Part shown: positions 27,979 through 38,479 of the stretch, in pieces
Layout of the letters: each line of letters opens with the position of its first letter
Position numbering within the stretch: the stretch's first letter is position 1
Source: FEB-25 sp963726315
GTDB lineage: Bacteria; Chloroflexota; Anaerolineae; Anaerolineales; UBA4823
Reading direction: 5' to 3'
NCBI GenBank assembly: GCA_963726315.1
Contig: CAVSBZ010000005.1
Span: forward strand, 1,937,095 to 2,001,094
DNA length: 64,000 nt
Notes under the pieces: generated by a model
Database searches by the model: none
The model's input: the letters and a program-made list of their open reading frames with translations, nothing else
What the model was told of the DNA's origin: nothing
Program-made: the position numbers and the translations under genes

Positions 27979-29850
27979 ATGCGTCGAGTCATCATAATTA
28001 TCGTCCTGCTGACCATTATCTTGGTCATACCGTTGAGCATTGTCGAGGCACAGGGCAATCCTCCTGTTCAAGAAATCATCGGCTCTCTTGCGGCTGATCA
28101 AACTGATGTTTTTCTCATATCGGGTTTGAAGAAAGGTCAGACCCTGGATGCGTTGATGGAAAATAGCTCCGGGAACTTGGACCCGATTCTATCGATCCTC
28201 TCAGGTGACATAGATCTCCCGGCGACATTGGCTAGTTTTAAAAAGGATCTCGATAACCTGATCGCTAGCTCAGCCAATCCGCTGCTTGACCTGCCAGCAT
28301 TACGGGATAAGTACACATTAGTCTGGAATGATGATAGCGGCACCGGTCATAACGCTGCCCTGAAGTTCACCGTACCAAACGACGGTAACTATTACTTGTT
28401 GGTAGGTGCCTCTCTTTCTGCCGCAGGACGTTCGACCACCGGCAATTACCGCCTGCTCCTCGGTTTGGATGCACCAAAAGTATTGGATGGAACCGCAACT
28501 TCAACCGGTGCGGTCATCGCAGTCCAAAACCAGGAAGCGATCGGTGCTCACCTGATGCAGGAGCTTAACGGAAGCATAACCACTAATATTCCTTCTGTTT
28601 CAATCAGGCTGAACGATTTCAACCGGGGAGACACCTTGTTTGTATACTTACAGACCACCTCAGGTGATCTCAAGCCTATTCTAATTCTGCGGGATTATGC
28701 CGATAAACCTGTACAGGTGAGCAATATAAACGGGCAAGATAGTACGGTTACATTACAGCAGGCATTCCCTGATGGAGGTTCGAACTTTACCCTGGACATC
28801 ACACCAGCCGTTCAAAATGGGCAGTCCACCAGTGGGGATTTCAAGTTGCAGGTAGGCATCAACGCTCCTGAGGTCCTTGAAGGGCTGGGGCAACCCATCA
28901 GTGATAATGTAATGATCTTGGCTATCCCGGTGAAAGTAGGCCTTAAACTTCAGCAGATTATTAATATCGACCAGCCGAATGAGATCATGAACGATGTGGG
29001 TACATTGAGGTTGGATTGGACCGATCCAGCGCTGGCTTTCAATCCTGATAGCTGCAGATGCAATTCCAAGCTGTATACAGAGAACGATTTCAACCAGTTC
29101 CTCTCAGACGTCGATGGCAAATGGCCAGATTTTACTTTCTTCAACCAGCAAGGCAATCGTTGGATACTAAACCGCATTATCCAGGTGGAATCGAACGGGC
29201 ATGTGAATTACCTGGAGCGCTTCTCAACCAATTTCCAGATCGATTTCGACTGGACTGCGTATCCATTTGACACCCAGGATTTTTATATAAAGGTCGATAT
29301 GCTTTTCGCAGAAGACCAATATGTGTTCGTCCCACTGGAAAATTATTCTGAGATCGACCCCCTCAATGGTGAAGATGAATTTATCTTGACTGGCTTTGAT
29401 ACGAAGATCAGCACTGAGACTTCAAGCCGCTTGGTGCCAACCAGTCGGTTCTCTTTCCATTTTTCAGCGCCGCGCCACCTCAGTTATTACATCTTTCGCT
29501 TTTTTGTGCCCATCTTATTGATCATCATCGTTTCCTACATCACCTTCTTCCTCAAGGATTACACCCGGCGTATCGAGATTGCAACTGGCAACCTGCTGTT
29601 ATTCATCGCCTTCAGCTTCAGCCTGGGTGATAACTACCCGCGCATGGGCTACCTGACTTTCATGGACGCCATTATGGCGATCACATTTATCATAAATACG
29701 GTGGTGGTAGTGTTGAATGTGTACTTTAAGTGGCTGGAGCAGAAGGACCAGCGTGAGAAAGCTGACCGTCTGGAGGCACCATTTAATTATCTCTACCCGC
29801 TGGCTTATCTGATCTCATTCGGTCTGGCTGCATTTATTTTCTTGCGCTAA
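27979..29850 (+). CDS. Pentameric ligand-gated ion channel subunit with two N-terminal beta-sandwich domains
   Basis: 623 residues. A signal peptide (1-25) is followed by two PPC-like beta-sandwich repeats (about 35-165 and 180-295, each ending GNYRLLLGL or GDFKLQVGI). The Cys-loop-family ligand domain (about 300-500) carries YPFDTQDF at 428-435 at the base loop, without the two Cys, as in other bacterial members. M1 is 503-525 (YYIFRFFVPILL), M2 about 532-550, then NYPRMGYLTFMD leads into M3 (564-586), and M4 is 603-622. The M1-M3 pattern matches GLIC-type channels very well. AAGGAGGG precedes the ATG. It lies 80 bp after KtrB on the same strand. The ligand is unknown; the architecture recalls DeCLIC. 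Confidence 0.92.
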   Translation: MRRVIIIIVLLTIILVIPLSIVEAQGNPPVQEIIGSLAADQTDVFLISGLKKGQTLDALMENSSGNLDPILSILSGDIDLPATLASFKKDLDNLIASSANPLLDLPALRDKYTLVWNDDSGTGHNAALKFTVPNDGNYYLLVGASLSAAGRSTTGNYRLLLGLDAPKVLDGTATSTGAVIAVQNQEAIGAHLMQELNGSITTNIPSVSIRLNDFNRGDTLFVYLQTTSGDLKPILILRDYADKPVQVSNINGQDSTVTLQQAFPDGGSNFTLDITPAVQNGQSTSGDFKLQVGINAPEVLEGLGQPISDNVMILAIPVKVGLKLQQIINIDQPNEIMNDVGTLRLDWTDPALAFNPDSCRCNSKLYTENDFNQFLSDVDGKWPDFTFFNQQGNRWILNRIIQVESNGHVNYLERFSTNFQIDFDWTAYPFDTQDFYIKVDMLFAEDQYVFVPLENYSEIDPLNGEDEFILTGFDTKISTETSSRLVPTSRFSFHFSAPRHLSYYIFRFFVPILLIIIVSYITFFLKDYTRRIEIATGNLLLFIAFSFSLGDNYPRMGYLTFMDAIMAITFIINTVVVVLNVYFKWLEQKDQREKADRLEAPFNYLYPLAYLISFGLAAFIFLR

Positions 29851-29899
29851 GACCGAACACCGGTTAGCTCTGTCGTTCACAGTCCTCTTCACAGTGGGC

Positions 29900-32800
29900 T
29901 TATTTGCGATATACACTCGGTAGATAGGTCCACATTCCGGTTTTGACCGTGATCGAGCTGCCAACATCATTCCCGATAACCCGGCTATCCACATGGCGGA
30001 AGCGCAAATAGACCTGTTCATTTCTGTCTGAAGTCCACACCAGCAGCGTGTTTTCCCCAAATTCCGCCGGAGCAGACTCAGCCAAAAGTGTAGTTCCATC
30101 CTGGGCGTATAAGCTAATCAATGTTGCAGCTGGCTGGCTTTTCGCAATGCTATTCACGAGATAATGCTCCCCTTCAGCCACAGTGAATTTCGTCCAATCT
30201 TCGTCACTCTGATAATCCGGCGTAAGGGGGTTGCAAAAATTATGGTACTGGCTGGCGCCATTCGGAAATATCATGCTGGCGTTGGCAGGAGTATTATCGT
30301 TCCCTGAAGTATCGTAACTATCAGGGGCAAAACAGATCACATCTGCGTCCGGGATGGAGGTGCTCACCTCGGCATCTGCAGGATATGTCTCGGTATTACC
30401 TGAATGGTCGACCGCATGCATACGGTAGGAATGGCTATTCCCGGGCTCGCCGATGATCCAGTAATAAGTATTCGACCCATCGATGGGCGGTAGGGTGATC
30501 CAATTGCCGGCGATCCCTTTCTCTTGTATCTCAACAAAATCGATCCCTGATAAATTATCCAATCCGATCCATTTAAGTTGGAAGGCATTGCTGGGTTGAG
30601 TTGCTGCCAATGGTTCCATGGATGTGGAGGGTGCTGTTTTATCGATCCCTACGCCCCAGGCACCATTGCCAGTCCAATTTCCAGCCTTATCATAAACCTG
30701 AACAAACACCGCACCATCATTCCCCTCAGGCTGCCCAACCGGGCTAAAGGTCATGCCCCAGCCATCCGAACCATCATAGTCGATCCCTATTTCTTCCCAA
30801 ATTCCAGACACCCAATTCGTTGAATGCCAATAAAACTCCACCCGATCAACCCCATTGTTAATATCATTGGCATCCGCCGTCAGGAGCATATCCGAGTCTG
30901 GCAGGTAGGTGTTCGAGGTTGGCCAGGTAAGTTCTGCAGATGGTGTGATATGGTCTTCGAATAACCGGATGGTATAGGCATAACCTTCCCCACCTACCAG
31001 CGGGTGTTTCCAGGCTTTGAGCTTCAGGTAATACATGCCATCTGCAGGCAATGTGTAACCAATCAGCGGGTCACGTTGTTCAGGGAAAACTTCATCGTCG
31101 TTCTCAGCCAGGACAGAGCTACCATCTGTATCCAATAGGTACAGGTAAGAATCCAATGGTGAGCCGTCAACCATCGCGTCAATGTCGGCCACAATACGGT
31201 CGCCAGAGTGTCCATAAAACTTATAAAAGTCATAATCCCCGTTCGGGCAAATTTCTCCAGGAACCTTGATAGTGGGATCATAAGCCAGTAAAAATGCCTG
31301 AGCTGGAGATTCATCCTGCCGATTATCGGTACAATTTCCAGGTGGTGTGGCTGTGATGCTGAAATCATCGATCCCCCACCCAGGATAATTATTGGCAGAC
31401 GTATCTAGGGTCGCAAATTGGAATCGGACCCGAATATTGTGTCCATTATAGGCACTCAGGTCGATCGGTTTATTCCTCAACCAGCTGGACGTCTCAGGCA
31501 TTTGCGGATCATCAGCCATTTGAACCAGGTTCTGGAATGGACCTCTGTCCACCGAGATTTGCACCCAACGCTGGTCCCATATCGTGCCTGTCGATTCGGT
31601 CTGGTAGCGGTAATAGAATCTTAAGAAGTAACCAGGAGCTGTAATATCTGTCGGTGGTGAGGTTAAATTGCCTGAATTTGCTTGATCACCAGCGTAATCG
31701 CCGAATTCATTCTGGTACCACCAGCTGTTAGAACCGCTGTGAGCCATTCCAGGGTCGCCCTTGTAAGTCCACAATCCATCATGCGCCCATTTTGATTCGC
31801 TGTATTCCATCGTGTCGCTGTAAGGTATTGTCTCCAATGGTGGAAAGATGATCGGTGATTCTATGGTGAAATTAGATTTTGCAGTCCATGGGCTTAATCC
31901 GGCAGCATTCCTTGCCTGCACCCTCCAGCTATACGCACCCAATATCATCGAGATCAACATAGCGCATAGGGTCAGTCTGCCATGGATATGTCTTGTATAA
32001 ATTCGAATCTAAATAGATCTCAAGTTTATATTCAGCGGCTCCGCCACCATTTCGCCACGAAAACGGGATAATATCTCCAGCTCTGAATTGGGATATCTCT
32101 ACAGGCATGACCAAAACTGGAGCCAATGGTGCTGCGTCACGCGGAGCAACTTTTATTGACGACAGACTGTTTCCGGGCACCGGTGCGTACTGCATGTAAG
32201 CGCTGTCTTCAGATAAAACCTGGGAATGCCCAGAGTAATTTTCGTCAGAATACAGGGTGGCAATGACATTCTCTCCTACCAGCACTAAATCGGCATCATC
32301 ATTCCCAAGTGGGTTCAGCGATTGTCCGGTGGGGTAATCTCCAATCCCGAATTTTACACATCCCCCCAGGTAATATGGATCTTCAAATAATGTCACCTGG
32401 TCTGCCCCAGGGATGCAGCTCGGTGGTGGGATTGGACAGGTATAATTTTTTATAAAGTGGGTCAGACCGACCCGCGGGGCAGGATTACCTGCTACGTCAT
32501 ACAGAAGCAGAGCTACACTCACCGGTCCATTCTCTACCGGTAGGGCTGGGTTACACAAATCCCATTGATATGTAAAATCGGGGTTGAAATGAGATCCTAG
32601 ATTGTGCCAGGATCCATTGAAATTTGCCACCACTTGCCCGTAATCCAGACCCGATAGGTCATCCACGCCCGACCCGGTCAGGGTAATGGTTTGTGTCTCG
32701 ACGAGCTCACCACTGACCACTCCCGCCAATTCGCCCGTCGGTGGCGTTGAGTCACCCAGGTAGTAATTCCCAGATAAGTATGTTTGCTGAAAGACGTCAC

Positions 32801-33853
32801 AGATATCACTATCACGGCAGTACGCATCATCCAATGGATGTACCCGCGGCCTGCCACCGTTGATGCTTACATCGTCGAAGGTCATATCCAGGGCTGTATT
32901 CCAATATGGGTTCCCCGTAGGCCAAATAGGCTGGTGTTCAACCTGAAAGTGAAGGTGGGAGCCTGTGCTGGCTCCGGTATTATCCGCCAGGGCAATAAAT
33001 TGACCCCTGGCAACAGGCGCACCGACCGATTTCAATGCCGGTGGGATAGTGCCTTGGGATAAATGCATATACAGTTGGAAGATGGATCGGATCATCGATG
33101 TTCCTGATCACAATGAAATTGACTTTGCTGTGATCACAATCCTGTACCGAATCATCCCATCCCCACACTGTGCCGGCTCGCGAAGCGTAGATGCTAAAAT
33201 TATAACCTTCCGTACCAGAAAGATTCTGAATTACCTCCCCCGGCTGGGCAAACTTGAGTACCCGGGTAATAGAAATCGAAAGCATAATGTGCAGTGTCGA
33301 AATCAGCATCGTGACCCACGCTGCGGGATAGATAACCAGTTTGACCCCCGTGCCAGGGAAGGAAGTATCCGCTCTGGGTCGGGTAAGCTTCTACCGTTCC
33401 CTGATCCATCGCCAGCCACATATCTTTTTCGTCCGCAGACATCAGGTCATCCGGAAGCGACTTTAAAGCCTCCTGCCAGCCAGCATCGGAAGGTAGGAGA
33501 ACCGTCCATTGTCCATTCGTCAGGTGAGTGATCGCCAATCCTGGTTCGATGGGTACTACAGACTGGGTTTGGGGGTCATAATATACTACCCAGGCAGTTG
33601 CCCACTGCTCATCCTGGGATATTTTGATATCGGTGACTTGCAGGTCGCTCGCCAATCCACTTTGAACGTAGTTTTTGCTCGCTGCGATGGCATCAATAAC
33701 AGCTTGCTCGATTTGATCTTCGAGCACCTGTGTATCGCCGGAAGATGGTTTTGGCTCGGCATATAGCGCTGAAGAGGATGCCGTGGGGAGCGAGAAAATG
33801 AATAAGCAGACGATAACGGTGATAGAAACAAGAATTACTTTTTTATATTTCAT
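29900..33853 (-). CDS. Very large secreted M23 metallopeptidase with many beta domains, three frameshifts
   Basis: One gene of about 1,317 codons broken at ~33257, ~33100 and 31938-31940. A signal peptide (VILVSITVIVCLFIFSL) comes first. The LytM/M23 core shows AHYAFDF (His-Asp), LYMHLSQG and GSHLHFQVE (His-x-His). After it come an Ig-like domain, a beta/gamma-crystallin domain (ATLYSDENYSGHSQ ... NSLSSIKV), an Fn3-like domain, an InhA/MAM-like domain, two PPC domains and Ig-like segments. It ends MWTYLPSVYRK. At 31938 removing one base of CCC restores DDIGAYSWRVQARN. It probably cuts cell-wall peptides or proteins outside the cell. The start is ATG 33853. Confidence 0.85.
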
Positions 33854-34208
33854 TACCCATTCTCCAAACAGTCAACACCAGTGTAATCAGGCAAATTTCC
33901 ACGCCACACTACCATTTTACACGAAACTACAAAACTGGAAGCTAGCCAGTAGAATTTTACCTGGCAACCTTCCCGTTGCAAGTTCTCCGCCAGCTCACAT
34001 GCAGGCTTATCCGTCTGTTTCGATCTCAAAATCAGTATTTCTACCTTGTATATATGGTAGATTCTCGTCGATCCACCAATCAACAGGATACAGCTAGCAA
34101 TCCTTCTTCACAGTAATTAGATAAATTGGAGTTAATTCATAATCTATGGTAAAATTTACTAAGGCCTAATGTAACCCCTGGTCAAATTAATAATATATGA
34201 GGGAATGT
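33854..34208. other. Divergent intergenic region
   Basis: About 355 bases between the divergent M23 and beta-propeller genes. It should contain both promoters. No gene is seen, and GAGGG at 34199-34203 serves the next start. Confidence 0.55.
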
Positions 34209-36704
34209 ATGAACAAATATAGCCGATTTACACAAACCTTATCACTTGTAGTGATCCTTTCGATTACTCTTGCTTTCCTTAACTCCTCTTTAGCATTTGC
34301 CCAACCAACTCCGGCTGTAAATGAAGATTGGCGCGACAGTGATTATGCTTTCAATGCAAGCATGATGGACACGGATCAAAACGGTAACGTCTTTGTCCTT
34401 GGTGATACAGCCGCAGGCAATTATCTGCAAATAAAAAAATTCAGCCCATCTGGCTCTTTGCTCTGGCAGACAACATATAATCCTCCAGAAAGACTGGTAG
34501 GCACCTGGATGGCTGTCGACAGTAACGGAGATGCCATCATGCTGGCGTCCATGGTCTCTGGTGGTAATAATACCCCCTCTGGATGGCTGACCCTGAAATA
34601 CGATTCAAATGGCAACCTGCTATGGTTAAATAGTCTGCCTGGTCCATTCTATTACGCTAGTAGGGTGAAAGTTGACAACAGTAATAATATTTATGTAGCC
34701 GGGAGTATGTGGTTGACCAATCCCTTCGGCGATACCACCCATGACTCGGTCTTGATCAAATATTCTCCCACCGGATCGACCCTATGGACAGCAGTCTTCG
34801 ACAACAACGGTGCCGTCGATAGACCTACATCTCTGGTTATCTCACCGGATAATAGCCGAGTTGGAATCGCCGGTGTTAGCGGCAACCTGTTCATGGCACT
34901 CATGTATGACTCTGACGGCAACCAGTTGTGGGCAAATACAGACAGTAATCTATACCCTGCAAATGACCTGGCATTTGGCACCGGAAATATCGCCTATTTT
35001 TCCACAGGCAGTTATTTTCCACAGGATCCAAATCCTTATCAGATGGCAATCGTGAAATTTGACGCCTCGGGAAATCAGTCCTGGATACATAGCTACAACG
35101 TCGGTGATCGCGCATTATATATCGGGGTAGATTACCAGGGGAATATCTTGGCTACAGGCATAGACGGGATATATATGGATTGGATGACGATCAAGACAGA
35201 TGCCGATGGTAATCTGCTTTGGTCTCAGAGATATGATGGTGGAAAGAATAATGATGAAACCCCCAATATGCTGGCAATCGACTCTTCAGGTGCGGTTTAT
35301 ATAACCGGTAAAGGTGGACCTAATCCAAGTTCCGGGAATATTTCCTACGTCAAAGGTGTGATGGTTAAATACAATCCGGATGGTTCACCTGGATGGGCAG
35401 TGTGGGATGATTATGCAAACGGTAAAGCATTCCGGCTTGGTACGGGTGACACACTCGCAACCCTCGCCTGGGCTTATCTTGTAACCACGCATTATACCCA
35501 GACGGGTCTACCAGATCTCACCCCGAACGCACCGACCAATCTAACCGGTTATGCGTCGTTCGATGGTTTCCATTATGATGTAATATTAACCTTCAACGAT
35601 AATTCTAATAATGAGTTTTGGGTTGAGGCTGAACGCTGTACGGGCGTAGGATGCACAGACTTTACCAAGGTTGCCCAGACACGCGGCGAAAACAGTACGA
35701 CAACGTCTGATCTTAATGTCCCTGAAGGCGTTACTTATACTTACCGGGTGCAGGCGAAAGGTTTCATGGGTGGTTCAGATTATTCAAATACGATCGAGAT
35801 TACCGTACCCAATTCGCCTCCCATTGCCGAACCGGATGCTTATATTACCGGGGAAAACACTCCCCTAGTGGTTCCTGTTCCTGGGGTACTCAGTAATGAC
35901 ACCGATCCAAATAGTGATCCGCTGGTAGCATTCCTTGATTTAAGTGTCAGTCACGGAATATTAGTACTGGAGCCAAACGGCTCATTCGTCTACACACCGA
36001 CCCTCAGTTACATCGGTTCCGATAGCTTCACTTACCACGCTAATGATGGCATCGACAACTCCAATCTTGTTAGCGTTTCCCTCACCATAACCGGCACCAA
36101 CACGTCGCCAGTTGCGTTGCATGATACTTCCACGACACCCGAAGACATCCCTGTGACCATAGATGTATTGGCGAATGATAGTGATGCAGATGGCGACACG
36201 CTGAGTGTATCCGGGATTACTCAACCAGCGCATGGTACTGCCATCATCCAGGATAACAAAATTCTATTTTCCTCATATTTGAATTATTTCGGAACCGATA
36301 GCTTCGGTTACACCATCAGCGATGGTCGTGGTGGAATTGCTTCAGCCAACGTTAACATCGAAGTGACACCTATAAGTGATCCTCCGATTGCCAATAGTGA
36401 TACATACACCACCACCCAGGGGAGCACCTTGATCATAAATCCTCCTGGAGTTTTGCAAAATGATATGGATGTTGATGGAGACCCGCTTACGTCCGTCCTT
36501 ATAACAGATGTTAGTCAAGGAACCCTGGCACTCGCATTAGATGGCTCATTCACATATACCCCTGCATCAGGTTTCAATGGGACCGATCAATTTACCTATC
36601 TGGTCAACGATGGATCAGGCAACTCAGCTCCCGTCACCGTCTCAATCGATGTTATTGCTGTACCTCCGGTATATCAGGTATTTATAGCTTTGCTGATAAG
36701 GTAG
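34209..36704 (+). CDS. Secreted beta-propeller / Fn3 / cadherin-like repeat protein
   Basis: 831 residues. The signal peptide is cleaved after LAFA (~residue 31). Residues ~40-440 hold repeats with DSNGNLLW-type blades (SBBP-like propeller: SNGDAIML, DSNNNIYVAG, SSGAVYITGKGG). An Fn3 domain follows (~445-540). Three tandem cadherin/VCBS-like repeats of ~90 residues come next, each with an LSNDTD / LANDSD / LQNDMD motif and a DSFTYHANDG / DSFGYTISDG / DQFTYLVNDG motif. It ends VYQVFIALLIR, a short hydrophobic tail plus Arg. The start is ATG 34209, 5 nt after GAGGG; an ATG 12 bases upstream lies on that site. Likely an adhesive surface protein. Confidence 0.85.
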   Translation: MNKYSRFTQTLSLVVILSITLAFLNSSLAFAQPTPAVNEDWRDSDYAFNASMMDTDQNGNVFVLGDTAAGNYLQIKKFSPSGSLLWQTTYNPPERLVGTWMAVDSNGDAIMLASMVSGGNNTPSGWLTLKYDSNGNLLWLNSLPGPFYYASRVKVDNSNNIYVAGSMWLTNPFGDTTHDSVLIKYSPTGSTLWTAVFDNNGAVDRPTSLVISPDNSRVGIAGVSGNLFMALMYDSDGNQLWANTDSNLYPANDLAFGTGNIAYFSTGSYFPQDPNPYQMAIVKFDASGNQSWIHSYNVGDRALYIGVDYQGNILATGIDGIYMDWMTIKTDADGNLLWSQRYDGGKNNDETPNMLAIDSSGAVYITGKGGPNPSSGNISYVKGVMVKYNPDGSPGWAVWDDYANGKAFRLGTGDTLATLAWAYLVTTHYTQTGLPDLTPNAPTNLTGYASFDGFHYDVILTFNDNSNNEFWVEAERCTGVGCTDFTKVAQTRGENSTTTSDLNVPEGVTYTYRVQAKGFMGGSDYSNTIEITVPNSPPIAEPDAYITGENTPLVVPVPGVLSNDTDPNSDPLVAFLDLSVSHGILVLEPNGSFVYTPTLSYIGSDSFTYHANDGIDNSNLVSVSLTITGTNTSPVALHDTSTTPEDIPVTIDVLANDSDADGDTLSVSGITQPAHGTAIIQDNKILFSSYLNYFGTDSFGYTISDGRGGIASANVNIEVTPISDPPIANSDTYTTTQGSTLIINPPGVLQNDMDVDGDPLTSVLITDVSQGTLALALDGSFTYTPASGFNGTDQFTYLVNDGSGNSAPVTVSIDVIAVPPVYQVFIALLIR

Positions 36705-36728
36705 GCCTTTCAACCCTATTGAATTCCA

Positions 36729-36760
36729 AAGCCACCTGGATCGTCGTCAGGTGGCTTTTT
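36729..36760 (+). terminator. Rho-independent terminator
   Basis: A perfect 10-bp stem (AAGCCACCTG / CAGGTGGCTT) with a 9-nt loop is followed by TTTG. It sits 24 bp after the propeller-protein gene. Confidence 0.9.
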
Positions 36761-36972
36761 GATTCCCAGGTACTCAGGACGAATCTGCTCACCTGATATA
36801 TACTATTCTCACTTCACTATCGATCGAGCTCAAATCCCCTGGGATTGACCATAAAAATTCATCGTCATATAATTGATAATTAGACTGATAATATCTAGAT
36901 TTTCCACTCGCTTTCCCAAGACGCGCTTATCAGGATGAGTGTGTATCGAATAGTGTCAGGAGGGACAGATAA

Positions 36973-37926
36973 ATGATGATTGATCCACTAAAGCAACAGT
37001 TCACCAAACCAAAGCCAGCGGTCATCAAATGGCTGCTTGATTCCGATCCTTCAATTCGCTGGCAAGTCATGCGTGACTTGACCACAGAGTCTAATGAGTT
37101 AGTTGTAGCCGAGCGCCAGCGGGTAGCCACGCAAGGTTGGGGTGCCCAGCTGCTTGCCCTCCAGCGTCCAGATGGCAAGTGGGATGGAGAGATCTTTTTA
37201 GCTAAGTGGGCTACCACATTTTACGCCCTGCTATTGCTGAAGGATATGGGTCTTGACCCGAAAAGTGAGCAAGCCCGGATGGCAATAAGTCTCGTGCGCG
37301 ACAGGGTCACCTGGGGTCAAGAATTCGGAAACCCTCCGTTTTTCGAAGGCGAGGTTGAGCCTTGTATCAATGGAAGGGTTCTGGCGTTAGGAGCTTACTT
37401 CGATGAGCCGAGCGATCGTCTGGTTGACAGGCTCCTCAGCGAGCAGCTTGAGGATGGAGGTTGGAATTGCGAAGCTCCCCCCAGCCGGCGATCCTCGTTT
37501 CACACTACCATCTGCGTTCTGGAAGGGCTGCTAGCGTACGAAAAAGCCAAGGGAGCCAGTCGAGCGGTGACGGATGCACGCCTCCGAGCACAGGAGTATC
37601 TCCTGGTGCGTGGATTGTTCCGCAGGTTGTCAACCGGAGAGGTGATCGACCGCAACTGGCTGCGCTTTTCGTATCCCCCCACCTGGCACTACGATGTGCT
37701 GCGCGGACTGGATTACTTACGCAGTGCCGGTGTTGATCCGGACGAACGAGTTGTTGAAGCCGTTGCCCTAGTGGCGAAAAAACAGCACCAAAACGGGCGA
37801 TGGCCGCTTCAGAATCCCCACCTCGATCAAGTCAACTTCAGCATGGAAGGTCCACCAGGCACTGCCAGCCGGTGGAACACACTGCGCGCCTTACGCGTGT
37901 TGGACTGGTATTCCAGGCAAGAATAA
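36973..37926 (+). CDS. Squalene-cyclase/prenyltransferase-like alpha-toroid protein
   Basis: 317 residues. Repeated helical units with QW-like motifs (LALQRPDGKWDGE, QLEDGGWNCEAPPSRRSSFHTT and KKQHQNGRWPLQN) show an alpha/alpha toroid of the squalene-cyclase/prenyltransferase family. The DxDD motif of true squalene-hopene cyclases is not seen, and at half the usual length it is probably not a terpene cyclase. GGAGGG lies 7 nt before the ATG. Function is unknown. Confidence 0.75.
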   Translation: MMIDPLKQQFTKPKPAVIKWLLDSDPSIRWQVMRDLTTESNELVVAERQRVATQGWGAQLLALQRPDGKWDGEIFLAKWATTFYALLLLKDMGLDPKSEQARMAISLVRDRVTWGQEFGNPPFFEGEVEPCINGRVLALGAYFDEPSDRLVDRLLSEQLEDGGWNCEAPPSRRSSFHTTICVLEGLLAYEKAKGASRAVTDARLRAQEYLLVRGLFRRLSTGEVIDRNWLRFSYPPTWHYDVLRGLDYLRSAGVDPDERVVEAVALVAKKQHQNGRWPLQNPHLDQVNFSMEGPPGTASRWNTLRALRVLDWYSRQE

Positions 37927-38085
37927 CCCAACAGTATGATGCATTACTCTCTCAATTCAGCCATTTTTTTCATGTAGAAGAGAACTGCCCAACGATTTAA
38001 GCCTAGAAGGAAATAGGAACACCGCAACTGAAGATGAGTCCGCTGCAGAGTGCTGTCAGGCAGCGGACGGGTTAGACGTCAGGTC

Positions 38086-38430
38086 TCAGCTGACCCTGAC
38101 TACATCGACCGAGATCTCCACTGCCGGCGTCGTTTCTCTATTCTCAAGCCAGTGTGTGGCATTCCTATCCTCAGGCCAGCCCACTCCCGGACCGTACTCC
38201 TTAGCAATTCCATCTCGATGGTCAGTGATCGTTCCTTCCAGTATATAGACCATCCCCGGTCTATCTTTATGGTCGTGAATCGGGCCGAAAACGCCTCCAG
38301 GTTCGAATGTCACCATACGCATTCGAAGTTGGCGACCTGCCATGCCCTCGATTTCAAGGCCAAGGTCAAGCGCTGCTAGCAGTTTCACCGTGACACCTTT
38401 CGTTTCAAGTGCTGTCTTTTCATTTTTCAT
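38086..38430 (-). CDS. Cupin domain protein
   Basis: 114 residues, a single cupin barrel. Motif 1 is FGPIHDHKDRPGMVYILEG (His, His, Glu), and motif 2 is weaker, around ATHWLENRE. A small metal-binding protein or sensor is likely; no partner domain is present. The start is ATG 38430, with AAGGAA upstream; the in-frame upstream ATG would add 10 residues over the ribosome site. Confidence 0.8.
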   Translation of the reverse strand: MKNEKTALETKGVTVKLLAALDLGLEIEGMAGRQLRMRMVTFEPGGVFGPIHDHKDRPGMVYILEGTITDHRDGIAKEYGPGVGWPEDRNATHWLENRETTPAVEISVDVVRVS

Positions 38431-38479
38431 CGTAATTTCCTTTCTATACGTTCTGGCCACCTGACGCTTGGCCTCATGC

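Noticed and set aside
36973..37926. True squalene-hopene cyclase
   Set aside because: Half the usual length and no DxDD catalytic motif.
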